Of a stretch of 64,000 bases of DNA, positions 47,964 through 57,229 are shown piece after piece. Position numbers and translations under genes: made by a program. Origin of the DNA: Pseudomonadales bacterium. GTDB lineage: Bacteria > Pseudomonadota > Gammaproteobacteria > Pseudomonadales > Pseudohongiellaceae. A model generated the notes under the pieces. It worked only from the letters and a program-made list of their open reading frames with translations, was not told the origin of the DNA and searched no databases. The stretch lies in assembly GCA_024234395.1 (NCBI GenBank), contig JACKOH010000001.1, forward strand, positions 310,001 through 374,000, in the 5' to 3' direction. Positions within the stretch are counted from its first letter, which is position 1. Every line of letters begins with the position of its first letter.

Positions 47964-49058
47964 ATGAGTAAACCGAAAAGGACAGTATTGATTATGGCGG
48001 GTGGAACGGGTGGACATATTTTCCCGGCGCTGTCGATTGCTGAAAGACTGCAGCGGGACGGCGTAGAGGTCCATTGGCTTGGGTCCGACGCCGGCCTGGA
48101 ACGGCAGCTTGTGGGTAAGACAGCCATTCCCCTGCATCTGATCAGTGCGCGTGGTCTGCGTGGCAAGGGCCCGTTGCGTCTGCTGCTGGCGCCTCTGATG
48201 ATGCTGCGGTCCACATTTCAGGCCTTGCGGGTGTTGGTTCGTGTCGATCCGGATTGTGTCCTGGGGATGGGGGGCTTCGTGACCGGTCCCGGCGGAATCG
48301 CGGCCAGGCTCAGCAGGCGTCCGCTGCTGATCCATGAACAGAATGCCGTGCCCGGGATTACCAATCGACTGTTGGCGCCGCTTGCGGCCAGGGTTCTGGA
48401 GGCGTTTCCGGGGACGTTCAAGCCATCAGCCAGGACCGTAATGGTTGGCAACCCGGTACGCCGGATCATTGTCCAGGCGGCGAACGGTACCCGCCCAGGA
48501 CGGCAGGGTTTACTGCGGGTTCTGGTATTGGGAGGAAGTCAGGGAGCACAGGCTATCAACGAAGTGATACCGGCGACCCTGATTCGCTGGCCGATTGAAA
48601 CGAGACCCCAGGTGTTGCATCAGGCCGGCAGCAGCAAACAGTCTGGAACAGAGGCCCGATACCTGCAATTGTCCATCGAGACCGGGGCCGACGTACGAGT
48701 GGTGGAATTTATCGACGACATGGCAGCAGCCTACCAGTGGGCAGATCTGGTGGTCTGTCGCTCGGGGGCAAGCACGGTGGCCGAAATCGCAGTGGCAGGG
48801 TTGCCCGCGGTGCTGATTCCATACCCTCATCACAAGGATCAGCAACAACTGAAAAACGCCCGTTGGCTGGCCGATGCCGGGGCTGCGATTATCCTGGAGC
48901 AGCAAGACCTGACGCCCGCCCGGCTCGGCGACCTGTTGGTTGAGTTGAACGAAGACCGGGAAAAACTCGCCGCCATGTCTGCCGCGGCAGCCCGGGTTGC
49001 CGTGTTTGATGCTGATACCAGAATTGCCGGCTACTGCCTGGAGGCTGCCGGTGGTTGA
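47964..49058 (+). CDS. murG: Lipid II synthase MurG
   Basis: 364 residues, GT-B glycosyltransferase. [15 protein letters not shown] (donor/lipid loop), [13 protein letters not shown] and [23 protein letters not shown] are hallmark segments. It transfers GlcNAc to lipid I on the inner face of the membrane. I start at ATG 47964; the open frame continues 66 bases upstream into ftsW without family match. The ribosome binding site is poor, so coupling to ftsW is likely. Confidence 0.95.
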   Translation: MSKPKRTVLIMAGGTGGHIFPALSIAERLQRDGVEVHWLGSDAGLERQLVGKTAIPLHLISARGLRGKGPLRLLLAPLMMLRSTFQALRVLVRVDPDCVLGMGGFVTGPGGIAARLSRRPLLIHEQNAVPGITNRLLAPLAARVLEAFPGTFKPSARTVMVGNPVRRIIVQAANGTRPGRQGLLRVLVLGGSQGAQAINEVIPATLIRWPIETRPQVLHQAGSSKQSGTEARYLQLSIETGADVRVVEFIDDMAAAYQWADLVVCRSGASTVAEIAVAGLPAVLIPYPHHKDQQQLKNARWLADAGAAIILEQQDLTPARLGDLLVELNEDREKLAAMSAAAARVAVFDADTRIAGYCLEAAGG

Positions 49059-50493
49059 CGCGAAGCGTATGTATCAGATCCCCGAAATGCGGCGGATCAG
49101 AACCATTCATTTTGTCGGTATCGGCGGTGCCGGCATGTGTGGTATCGCCGAGGTATTATTGAATCAAGGGTATAATATAAGCGGTTCCGATATGCGTTCC
49201 TCGGGCAATACCCGGCGGTTGGAAAATCTGGGCGCACAGATATTTATCGGACATCAGGCCGACAATGTTCAAGCCGCTGATGTGGTTGTCTATTCCAGTG
49301 CCGTGGCAGGCGACAACCCGGAACTGGAGGCTGCCAGGGAGGCGGGCAAGCCCATAATCGCCAGGGCTGAAATGCTGTCGGAACTGATGCGATACCGGCA
49401 CGGTATCGCGATAGCAGGAACCCATGGAAAAACCACCACCACCAGCCTGCTGGCCTCAATTTTCGCTGCTGAAAATCTGGATCCGACCTATGTTATCGGC
49501 GGCCTCCTCAATAGCTCGGGAAGCAATGCCAGGCTCGGGGAGAGCCGCTATCTGGTGGCAGAAGCCGACGAGAGCGATGCCTCGTTCATGCACCTGCAGC
49601 CGATGGTGGCGGTGGTGACCAACATTGATGAAGACCATATGTCCACCTATGAAGGTGATTTTGACCGGTTGAAAAACTACTTTGTCGGTTTTCTTCACAA
49701 TCTGCCATTTTACGGACTGGCAGTACTGTGTCTGGACGACCCCGTGGTGGCCGATATCGTGCCCAGGATTTCGAGGCCGATACTGACCTACGGGTTTTCC
49801 AATGATGCGGATTTCCGGATTCAGGATCTGCGGCAGCACGGGCGGTTGACGGAATTTACCGTGCACAGACCGGATGGCAAGGCGACTTTGCACCTGGCTC
49901 TGAATATGCCGGGCAGGCACTATGCTCTCAACGCCACGGCAGCCATCGTCGTTGCCACCGATGAAGGGGTTTCCGATGCCGCCATCGTGACGGGAATCAA
50001 TGGTTTTACCGGGGTTGGCAGGCGTTTCGAGGTGCTTGGTGATTTCTCGCTTGCCGCCGGTGGAACCGCCATGCTGGTGGATGACTACGGTCACCACCCA
50101 CGCGAAGTTCAGGCGAACATAGCGGCTGTCAGAACCGGATGGCCGGGGCGGCGTCTGGTGATGATATATCAGCCACATCGCTACAGCCGAACCAAGGACC
50201 TGTATGAGGATTTTGTCGAAGTCCTGACAGAGGTGGATGTGTTGCTGATGCTGGAAGTCTACAGCGCCGGTGAAGCGAAAATACCAGGTGCCGACTCCAA
50301 GAGCCTGTGTCGTAGTATTCGACTGAGGGGGCAGGTGGACCCTGTTTACTTGCAGAAACCTGAGGAGTTGCCGGCGCTGTTAAGTACGTTGTTGCGGGAT
50401 GGGGACATTGTAATTACCCAGGGGGCCGGCAGTGTCGGGGCCTTGGCAAAACAGCTTGCTGAAGACGGTTTAAACGACGACCTGCGTCGGTGA
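49051..50493 (+). CDS. murC: UDP-N-acetylmuramate L-alanine ligase MurC
   Basis: 480 residues. [21 protein letters not shown] at the N-terminus, ATP loop [25 protein letters not shown] and the [12 protein letters not shown] and YQPHRYSRT segments are typical. It adds L-alanine to UDP-MurNAc. GTG at 49051 is preferred because GGAGG lies 6 bases before it, inside the end of murG; ATG at 49069 is the alternative. Confidence 0.95.
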   Translation: MVDAKRMYQIPEMRRIRTIHFVGIGGAGMCGIAEVLLNQGYNISGSDMRSSGNTRRLENLGAQIFIGHQADNVQAADVVVYSSAVAGDNPELEAAREAGKPIIARAEMLSELMRYRHGIAIAGTHGKTTTTSLLASIFAAENLDPTYVIGGLLNSSGSNARLGESRYLVAEADESDASFMHLQPMVAVVTNIDEDHMSTYEGDFDRLKNYFVGFLHNLPFYGLAVLCLDDPVVADIVPRISRPILTYGFSNDADFRIQDLRQHGRLTEFTVHRPDGKATLHLALNMPGRHYALNATAAIVVATDEGVSDAAIVTGINGFTGVGRRFEVLGDFSLAAGGTAMLVDDYGHHPREVQANIAAVRTGWPGRRLVMIYQPHRYSRTKDLYEDFVEVLTEVDVLLMLEVYSAGEAKIPGADSKSLCRSIRLRGQVDPVYLQKPEELPALLSTLLRDGDIVITQGAGSVGALAKQLAEDGLNDDLRR

Positions 50494-50533
50494 CCGGAAA
50501 CTGAAATGATTACCGGATTGTTGTACTGAGCCT

Positions 50534-51475
50534 ATGGAAACTGAAGAAAAAGCAGAGTTGATCAGGAAAGCCGGCCGTGTGGCGGTGCTGATGGGAGGCA
50601 CTTCTGCCGAGCGGGAAATCTCACTATTGAGTGGCAAACAGGTCATGTCCGCGCTCACCGCAGCGGGCCTCGATGCCGTTGCCATCGACGCAGCCTCTGA
50701 TTTGGTCAGCCAGTTGCACGAAGTGCAGCCGACCCGGGTCTTCAATATTCTGCATGGCCGGGGTGGGGAAGATGGAGTTGTGCAGGGGTTGCTGCGCAGC
50801 CTGGCCATTCCGTTCACTGGCAGCGATGTGCTGGCGTCAGCGTTGGCCATGGATAAGTTACGCAGCAAACTGATCTGGCGTCAGCTTGGTTTAAGCACGC
50901 CGGACTATCTGCTGCTGGACGATCGTTCCGATTGGGACGGCATCATCCGGAAGTTTGGTGCCGTGGTGGTTAAGCCGGTCAATGAAGGATCCAGCATTGG
51001 CATGTCAATCGCAAGCGATCCTGGCCAACTGCGGGAAGCCTACCAAACCGCCAGGCAGTATGACCGGATCATCCTGGGCGAGCAGTATATAAGGGGTGAT
51101 GAATACACCGTGGCGATCCTGCAGCAAATCGCGTTACCGGCGATTCAGTTGAAAACGGATCATGAATTTTACGATTTCGACGCCAAGTATGTGGCCAACG
51201 ATACCCAGTATCTGTGTCCCGTGGACCTGGTTCCTGAAGATCTCGGAAAACTCAATGAACTGGCGCTGGGAGCATTCAATGCCCTGGGTTGCGAAGCCTG
51301 GGGCAGGGTTGATCTGATGCGCGACCAGCAAGGCAGGTTCTATCTGCTGGAGGTTAATACCGTTCCGGGGATGACCGATCACAGCCTGGTTCCGATGGCG
51401 GCCCGGCAGGCTGGAATCAGTTTCGAGGATCTGTTATTGCAGATCCTGTTCGCCAAGGGAATCGAAGAGGGGTGA
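50534..51475 (+). CDS. ddlB: D-alanine-D-alanine ligase DdlB
   Basis: 313 residues, ATP-grasp fold. VLMGGTSAEREISLLSG, LHGRGGEDGVVQGLL, VVKPVNEGSSIGM and the metal-binding LLEVNTVPGMTDHSLVP are all present. It makes D-Ala-D-Ala for MurF. It follows murC by 40 bases and overlaps ftsQ by 4. Confidence 0.96.
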   Translation: METEEKAELIRKAGRVAVLMGGTSAEREISLLSGKQVMSALTAAGLDAVAIDAASDLVSQLHEVQPTRVFNILHGRGGEDGVVQGLLRSLAIPFTGSDVLASALAMDKLRSKLIWRQLGLSTPDYLLLDDRSDWDGIIRKFGAVVVKPVNEGSSIGMSIASDPGQLREAYQTARQYDRIILGEQYIRGDEYTVAILQQIALPAIQLKTDHEFYDFDAKYVANDTQYLCPVDLVPEDLGKLNELALGAFNALGCEAWGRVDLMRDQQGRFYLLEVNTVPGMTDHSLVPMAARQAGISFEDLLLQILFAKGIEEG

Positions 51476-52296
51476 TGGCAATGCGGACTACACGACGATC
51501 GGGCGGTCAGAAACTGCCAAACCGGGCCGGGAACCGACCTGCTTTGGGAAATGACCAGCCATTGCGTCCGCGCCGGGCCGGTTGGAAAGCGTGGACCGGC
51601 GTTTTACTGGTAGTCCTGGTCCTGGCGATACTGGCAATCCCGAATCGGGCTGCCATCGGCTACTACCTCAATCGTCCGATCGAAGTGGTGAAGCTGACGT
51701 CGCCACTTAATCGTGCCAATGAGGGTGAAGTTACGCGACTGCTTGCCGCTTATATGCAAGAGGGTTTTTTCGATATCGATGTGGCGGCAGTGAAGCGGCA
51801 GCTTGAGTCACATCCGTGGGTTGCCAGGGCTGAAGTCAAGCGGCTCTGGCCCAATGCGCTGGCAATTTCCCTGACCGAGGAAGTGGCGATTGCCCGTTGG
51901 GGAGGGAATTCCCTGCTTAATCAGTCCGGCGAGGTGTTTACACCGTCGCGGCTGGAAGATTCCACCTCCCTGCCGTTGTTGTCGGGTCCGGCAGGAACGG
52001 AGGCCCGCATGATGGAACATTTTCAGGCCTTCAATCAGATTTTGTACAGCGCCGGCCTGCGGATAGAGAAACTGGTCCTCAGCGAGCGCAGCAGTTGGGC
52101 AATCGAATTTAACGGCGGGGTGAAACTGGTGGCGGGACGCACCGACGTGCGCGACAGACTTAAAAGATTCGCTGCTATTTATGATAAGCGGATTGCAAAC
52201 GATATAGCAGACATCGAAACGATTGATCTGCGTTACAGCAATGGCTTCACGGTGAAACGGAAGCCGGATGAACTTTCAGGGGTAGCGATCAGGTGA
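51472..52296 (+). CDS. ftsQ: Cell division protein FtsQ
   Basis: 274 residues: a basic cytoplasmic N-terminus (about 1-38), one membrane helix (about 40-57), a POTRA domain (about 62-135, with FFDIDVAAVKRQLESHPWVARAEV) and the beta domain. FtsQ scaffolds FtsB and FtsL at the septum. Start ATG overlaps ddlB. Confidence 0.94.
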   Translation: MMAMRTTRRSGGQKLPNRAGNRPALGNDQPLRPRRAGWKAWTGVLLVVLVLAILAIPNRAAIGYYLNRPIEVVKLTSPLNRANEGEVTRLLAAYMQEGFFDIDVAAVKRQLESHPWVARAEVKRLWPNALAISLTEEVAIARWGGNSLLNQSGEVFTPSRLEDSTSLPLLSGPAGTEARMMEHFQAFNQILYSAGLRIEKLVLSERSSWAIEFNGGVKLVAGRTDVRDRLKRFAAIYDKRIANDIADIETIDLRYSNGFTVKRKPDELSGVAIR

Positions 52297-52366
52297 AGGC
52301 ACCCAGTGTCATTGGCCAGGTTGTATTGGCGCCGGCGGCGTCAGTCATTATTTCAGGATTCGATTC

Positions 52367-53602
52367 ATGAGCAACTCGGCCGGGGAAAATATCATTGTCG
52401 GCCTGGATATCGGGACTTCCAAGGTGGTCGCCATCGTGGGCAATATCAATGCGGATGGCAGTCTTGATATTGTCGGGATCGGCAGCCATCGCTCCCGTGG
52501 TCTCAAGAAAGGTACCGTCGTCAACATCGAATCCACGGTAGATTCAATCCAGCGGGCGGTGGAAGAGGCGGAGTTGATGGCAGGCTGCCAGATCGGTTCC
52601 GTCTACGCCGGGATCGCCGGCAGCCATATCCGCAGTATGAACAGTCACGGCATTGTGGCAATTCGTGATGGCGAAGTCATGCGGGCCGACATCGAGCGGG
52701 TCATAGATGCAGCCCAGGCGGTAGCCATCCCGGCCGATCAGCGGGTTCTGCATATCCTTCCCCAGGAGTACATCATCGATTCCCAGGAAGGGGTTAAAGA
52801 ACCTCTGGGAATGTCCGGAGTCCGGCTTGAAGCCAAGGTGCACCTGATTACCTGTGCCATCAATGCCGTACAGAACATCGAAAAATGCATCAAGCGCTGC
52901 GGACTGGAAACCGAGGAAATCATTCTCGAGCAACTCGCATCCAGTTATTCGGTATTGACCGAGGACGAAAAGGAACTGGGTGTCTGCCTGGTGGACATCG
53001 GCGGCGGCACTACCGATATCGCCATTTTTACCGAGGGAGCGATTCGCCATACCGGAGTCATCCCTATTGCTGGAGATCAGGTGACCAACGACATCGCCAT
53101 GGCGCTGCGTACACCCACCGAAAATGCCGACGAAATCAAGATTAAATACGCCTGTGCCCTGACCCAGCTGGCCAGTCCGGAAGACCGGATCAAGGTTCCA
53201 AGTGTAGGAGACCGTCCACCTCGCGAATTGTCCAGGCAGGCGTTGGCTGAAGTGGTGGAGCCCCGCTATGCGGAACTGTTTACTCTCATTCAGAACGAAC
53301 TGGATCGCAGTGGCTACAGCAGCCTGCTGGCGGCCGGCATTGTCCTGACCGGAGGTACCAGCAAGATGGAGGGAGTGGTAGACCTGGCCGAGGAGATTTT
53401 CCACGCGCCGGTCCGGATCGGGGCTCCTCATAATGTCAAGGGATTGGCCGATATTGTAAGAAACCCGATCTACTCCACAGGCGTGGGATTGCTGCTGTAT
53501 GGACTCAAGCAATACCAGGAACGGGAAGGCTTGAATACCAGAAAGGAACCTCAGATCCAGCTTGTCGACCGAGTCAAAGGCTGGTTTCAGGGGCATTTCT
53601 AG
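52367..53602 (+). CDS. ftsA: Cell division protein FtsA
   Basis: 411 residues, actin-like ATPase. GLDIGTSKVVAIVG (phosphate 1), DIGGGTTDIAIF (phosphate 2) and LTGGTSKMEGV (adenosine motif) are present, and the C-terminal QLVDRVKGWFQGHF is an amphipathic membrane-targeting helix. It anchors FtsZ to the membrane. A 126-base gap to ftsZ probably contains further promoters, not resolved by eye. Confidence 0.97.
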   Translation: MSNSAGENIIVGLDIGTSKVVAIVGNINADGSLDIVGIGSHRSRGLKKGTVVNIESTVDSIQRAVEEAELMAGCQIGSVYAGIAGSHIRSMNSHGIVAIRDGEVMRADIERVIDAAQAVAIPADQRVLHILPQEYIIDSQEGVKEPLGMSGVRLEAKVHLITCAINAVQNIEKCIKRCGLETEEIILEQLASSYSVLTEDEKELGVCLVDIGGGTTDIAIFTEGAIRHTGVIPIAGDQVTNDIAMALRTPTENADEIKIKYACALTQLASPEDRIKVPSVGDRPPRELSRQALAEVVEPRYAELFTLIQNELDRSGYSSLLAAGIVLTGGTSKMEGVVDLAEEIFHAPVRIGAPHNVKGLADIVRNPIYSTGVGLLLYGLKQYQEREGLNTRKEPQIQLVDRVKGWFQGHF

Positions 53603-53728
53603 CAAGGGGGGGATCACCGGGGAAAAACCGGAAAAGAATTGCAATACCATCAGACAGGCGTGATTCATCAGGGCAAATGAAGTTGACCGACGCTGTCTGC
53701 AAGGCTTACTAACTAAGAGGGTTATACG

Positions 53729-54886
53729 ATGTTTGAACTGGTCGAAAATGTACCTGAAAGTGCAGTAATCAGGGTTATCGGCGTTGGTGGAGGTGGCGGT
53801 AACGCGGTTGCGCACATGATCAGCAACGAAGTCGACGGAGTTGACTTTATCTGTGCCAATACCGATGCGCAGGCGCTCAGCAATCTGAGTGTCAAGCGGG
53901 TGCTGCAGATGGGAACCAGTATCACCAAGGGTCTCGGTGCAGGCGCCAATCCCATGATCGGTCGGGAAGCCGCCCTGGAGGATCGGGACGAGATCGCCGA
54001 CGTCCTGACTGGAGCGGACATGGTGTTCATCACCGCTGGGATGGGTGGCGGAACCGGAACCGGCGCCGCGCCCATCGTCGCCGAGGTGGCCAAGGAATTG
54101 GGTATCCTGACCGTGGCCGTGGTAACCAAGCCGTTCCCGTTTGAAGGTAAGAAACGCATTCAGGTCGCTAATCAGGGTATCGAACAATTGCAGCAGCATG
54201 TGGACTCGCTGATTACCATTCCCAATGAAAAACTGCTGGATGTGCTGGGAGCCCAGGCAACGCTGCTGGAAGCCTTCCGGGCTGCTAACGATGTGTTGCT
54301 CGGGGCGGTCAAGGGCATAGCCGATCTGATCATTAATCCGGGGATGATCAACGTGGATTTTGCAGATGTCCGGACAGTTATGTCGGAAATGGGCATGGCC
54401 ATGATGGGCACCGGCTTTGCCAGCGGGGAGAACCGGGCGCGGGAGGCCGCTGAGGCTGCCATCAGAAGTCCGCTACTGGAAGATGTCAACCTGCAAGGCG
54501 CGCGGGGTATCCTGGTCAACATCACCGCCGGAGAGAATCTCTCACTCGGGGAGTTTTCGGAAGTAGGCGACACCATTGAGGAATTTGCTTCCGACGACGC
54601 CACGGTTGTAGTGGGTACTGTCATCGATCCGAATCATAAAGAAGACATGCACGTCACCGTAGTCGCCACTGGTCTCGGACAGAGTTCAAGCCGTCCCACC
54701 AAAGTGATAGACAATAGCGACATCATGATAGACAGGGACTACCGGCGTCTGGACAAGCCCACAATTATGCGTAGAAGCGAGCAATATGCACCAGCCAGGG
54801 AACCTGTGAGGGCAAAAGCTGTCGGAGAAGTACCGGACATGGATTATCTGGATATCCCGGCCTTCCTCCGCAAGCAGGTGGACTGA
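53729..54886 (+). CDS. ftsZ: Cell division GTPase FtsZ
   Basis: 385 residues. N-terminal IGVGGGGGNAVAHMI, the tubulin signature GGGTGTGAAPIVAEVAKE (near 108-125), and the C-terminal peptide LDIPAFLRKQVD that binds FtsA and ZipA are intact. The linker (about 317-370) is of ordinary length. It forms the Z-ring that directs septal wall synthesis. Confidence 0.98.
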   Translation: MFELVENVPESAVIRVIGVGGGGGNAVAHMISNEVDGVDFICANTDAQALSNLSVKRVLQMGTSITKGLGAGANPMIGREAALEDRDEIADVLTGADMVFITAGMGGGTGTGAAPIVAEVAKELGILTVAVVTKPFPFEGKKRIQVANQGIEQLQQHVDSLITIPNEKLLDVLGAQATLLEAFRAANDVLLGAVKGIADLIINPGMINVDFADVRTVMSEMGMAMMGTGFASGENRAREAAEAAIRSPLLEDVNLQGARGILVNITAGENLSLGEFSEVGDTIEEFASDDATVVVGTVIDPNHKEDMHVTVVATGLGQSSSRPTKVIDNSDIMIDRDYRRLDKPTIMRRSEQYAPAREPVRAKAVGEVPDMDYLDIPAFLRKQVD

Positions 54887-54910
54887 GCATATCAGGGGCA
54901 ACAGGTTTAC

Positions 54911-54940
54911 CGGGGGTAGCGGCTCGGGTCCGCTGCCCCG
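54911..54940 (+). terminator. GC-rich hairpin after ftsZ
   Basis: GGGGTAGCGG (54913-54922) pairs with CCGCTGCCCC (54930-54939) through 10 positions including one T-G. No T-tract follows, and a competing arm (GCTACC near 54945) exists, so attenuation between ftsZ and lpxC is only a possibility. Confidence 0.4.
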
Positions 54941-54995
54941 CCCAGCTACCGCCCTGGCTTAAGCTCAGCGATTGTCACCAAGCTGACACAGATGC

Positions 54996-55024
54996 TTGGG
55001 TTGCCTGGTTAATGGTGGTAATAT
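54996..55024 (+). promoter_or_regulatory. Candidate lpxC promoter
   Basis: TTGGGT (54996-55001) and TAATAT (55019-55024) are 17 bases apart, about 120 bases before the lpxC ATG. A separate lpxC promoter is usual in gammaproteobacteria. Confidence 0.45.
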
Positions 55025-55142
55025 GCGCGACGATTTCGGGGTACCACGACCTGGGGCTTGTTTTACTTACTTTTTTCAAAGGAGCAGACAGACCGCCACG
55101 CCAACAGCAGTCCGGTTGGAACGGTCAAGCGAATAATATTAC

Positions 55143-56054
55143 ATGCTAAAACAAAGAACTCTTAAGAACGTAATCAGGGCTACCGGCGTCGGACTGCACA
55201 CCGGCAAGAAAGTTTACCTCACCTTGAGACCCGCTCCCGTCAATACCGGGATCGTCTTTTCGCGAGTCGACCTTGACCCGGTCGTCCAGATACCGGCCAA
55301 GGCCTGCAATGTCGGCGATACAACACTCTCCACCACGCTGGTCAAAGGGGATGTCCGCATTTCCACCATTGAGCACCTGATGTCAGCCATGTCGGGGCTT
55401 GGCATTGACAACTGTTACGTGGATCTGAGTGCGCCCGAAGTGCCCATTATGGATGGCAGTGCCGGGCCTTTTGTGTTCCTTATTCAGTCGGCGGGAATCG
55501 AAGAACAGCAGGCTGCCAAAAGATTTATTCGCATCAAAAGACCCCTGAAACTTGAACAGGGCGATAAATCCGTAAGCCTTGAACCGTTTAACGGATTTAA
55601 AGTAAGTTATACCCTACTTTACGACCATCCGGTTTACCGAAAGTACACGAAGTCGGCAACCATAGACTTCTCCAGTACGTCTTTTGTGAAAGAGGTCAGC
55701 CGGGCCCGGACATTTGGGTTTATGCATGAGTTTGAGGAACTGCGGAATCGTAATCTGGCACTTGGCGCAAGCATGGACAATGCCATTGCCGTCGGCGATT
55801 ACAAGGTGCTCAATGAGGATGGACTGCGTTACGAAGACGAATTCGTGAAGCACAAGATCCTCGATTCAATAGGCGATCTGTATCTGCTGGGTAACAGCCT
55901 CATCGGCGAATTCAAAGGTTATAAATCTGGACATGCGCTGAACAATGCATTATTAAGGATGCTGGAAGTGAATGAGGATGCCTGGGAAATTGTCAGCTTC
56001 GACAGCGACAGCAAGGTACCAATCTCCTATATGAAGCCGGTACTGGCTGCCTGA
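55143..56054 (+). CDS. lpxC: UDP-3-O-acyl-N-acetylglucosamine deacetylase LpxC
   Basis: 303 residues. Zinc ligands lie in [11 protein letters not shown] (His) and [13 protein letters not shown] (His plus a nearby Asp in the preceding [13 protein letters not shown] segment). [20 protein letters not shown] is the typical N-terminus. LpxC commits UDP-GlcNAc derivatives to lipid A. The C-terminal end is short and non-polar (PVLAA), like the LpxC tails that set protein stability in E. coli. It closes the dcw cluster. Confidence 0.97.
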   Translation: MLKQRTLKNVIRATGVGLHTGKKVYLTLRPAPVNTGIVFSRVDLDPVVQIPAKACNVGDTTLSTTLVKGDVRISTIEHLMSAMSGLGIDNCYVDLSAPEVPIMDGSAGPFVFLIQSAGIEEQQAAKRFIRIKRPLKLEQGDKSVSLEPFNGFKVSYTLLYDHPVYRKYTKSATIDFSSTSFVKEVSRARTFGFMHEFEELRNRNLALGASMDNAIAVGDYKVLNEDGLRYEDEFVKHKILDSIGDLYLLGNSLIGEFKGYKSGHALNNALLRMLEVNEDAWEIVSFDSDSKVPISYMKPVLAA

Positions 56055-56186
56055 TCCTGTTCAGGTTGTCGAACTTATCTCCTAACTTGCTGATCAGATT
56101 CAGATTATGTTAGGCGAAGGCCTCTCTGCTTCTCTGCCCAAGTTTGTCCTCCGGGTCTGATAGGGATTCGCTTAGCAGTCTGAGTA

Positions 56187-57113
56187 ATGAAGATAATTCT
56201 CGTAGATCAGCGTCACGGCCGCTCCCGTACGATCGTTCTTAAAGGGTGGCTGAAATCCATACTGTCCCTGTGTCTGCTGGGAGCCCCGGTTGCGCTCGGC
56301 TTCCTTGGCTACCAACTCGCCATTTCCCACAATCCCGCCAACTTCGATGAGCAGGCTGCCATCAACTGGGAAACCCGTTTACTGGAACAGGGAGAGCAAC
56401 TGGATCTGATTCGTGAGCAGTCGCGTCAGGAACTGGAGGCTCTGACCCGCCGGCTTGCCACCATGCAGGCACAGCTGCTGCGCCTGGATGCAGTAGGCGA
56501 ACGGGTGGTCGAGGTAGCGGAACTGGACGAGGAGGAGTTCGATTTCAGTCAGCCGGTGGCAGTCGGTGGCCCGGAGTCCAATTACAGCGTTGATTACACT
56601 GTTCCTCAGTTTATGGATGCCATCGAACAGTTAGAAAGTCAGCTGGAAGATCGACAGCAACAACTTGAAATTCTTGAAGAAGTGCTAATAGGACGACAGG
56701 TTCAGGCAGAGGCCAAAGTCGATGGTCGGCCAGTGGAAAAGGGATGGATTTCGTCCCGCTTCGGGCGCCGCGCCGATCCCTTCACAGGACAGCTTGCCTA
56801 CCACCCGGGAATCGATTTTTCCAGTGAACAGGGCAGTGATATCCAGGCCGTGGCGGGCGGCGTGGTGACGTGGTCGGCACAGAAGTCCGGCTATGGCCTG
56901 ACCGTGGAGATCAATCACGGCAATGGTTATGAAACCCGCTATGCCCATGCTGAGCAGTTACTGGTGGAAGTCGGCGATATCGTCAAGAAAGGCGAAACCA
57001 TCGGCCTGGTTGGCAGTACCGGGCGCTCCACCGGACCCCATCTCCACTTCGAAGTTTTCAAAAACGGCAGGGTTGTGGATCCCGCCTCTTACATTAACCG
57101 CACCGTGCGGTAA
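56187..57113 (+). CDS. M23 family metallopeptidase (envelope endopeptidase)
   Basis: 308 residues. One N-terminal membrane helix (about 23-45), a coiled coil (about 60-90 and 140-165), and a LytM/M23 domain (about 185-305). The zinc ligands are H and D in AYHPGIDFSS, and the active HLHFE motif near the C-terminus is intact, so it should be an active peptidoglycan endopeptidase, unlike degenerate EnvC/NlpD types. It lies between lpxC and secA, as does an M23 gene in Pseudomonas. Confidence 0.92.
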   Translation: MKIILVDQRHGRSRTIVLKGWLKSILSLCLLGAPVALGFLGYQLAISHNPANFDEQAAINWETRLLEQGEQLDLIREQSRQELEALTRRLATMQAQLLRLDAVGERVVEVAELDEEEFDFSQPVAVGGPESNYSVDYTVPQFMDAIEQLESQLEDRQQQLEILEEVLIGRQVQAEAKVDGRPVEKGWISSRFGRRADPFTGQLAYHPGIDFSSEQGSDIQAVAGGVVTWSAQKSGYGLTVEINHGNGYETRYAHAEQLLVEVGDIVKKGETIGLVGSTGRSTGPHLHFEVFKNGRVVDPASYINRTVR

Positions 57114-57229
57114 CGCCCCCTTTCGCAGTAATTTTACGGGCTGCGTCCTGCAGTAAGCTGGACGGGTCCGGCCACCAGTTCCCGGGCTCCAGCCCCTGAC
57201 ATCCTGATTATCAAGTACGAAACAACATC

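Noticed and set aside
52544..54199. 551-residue open frame antisense to ftsA and ftsZ
   Set aside because: It is the mirror of two perfectly conserved genes, has no recognisable domain, and arises from codon bias in the sense genes.
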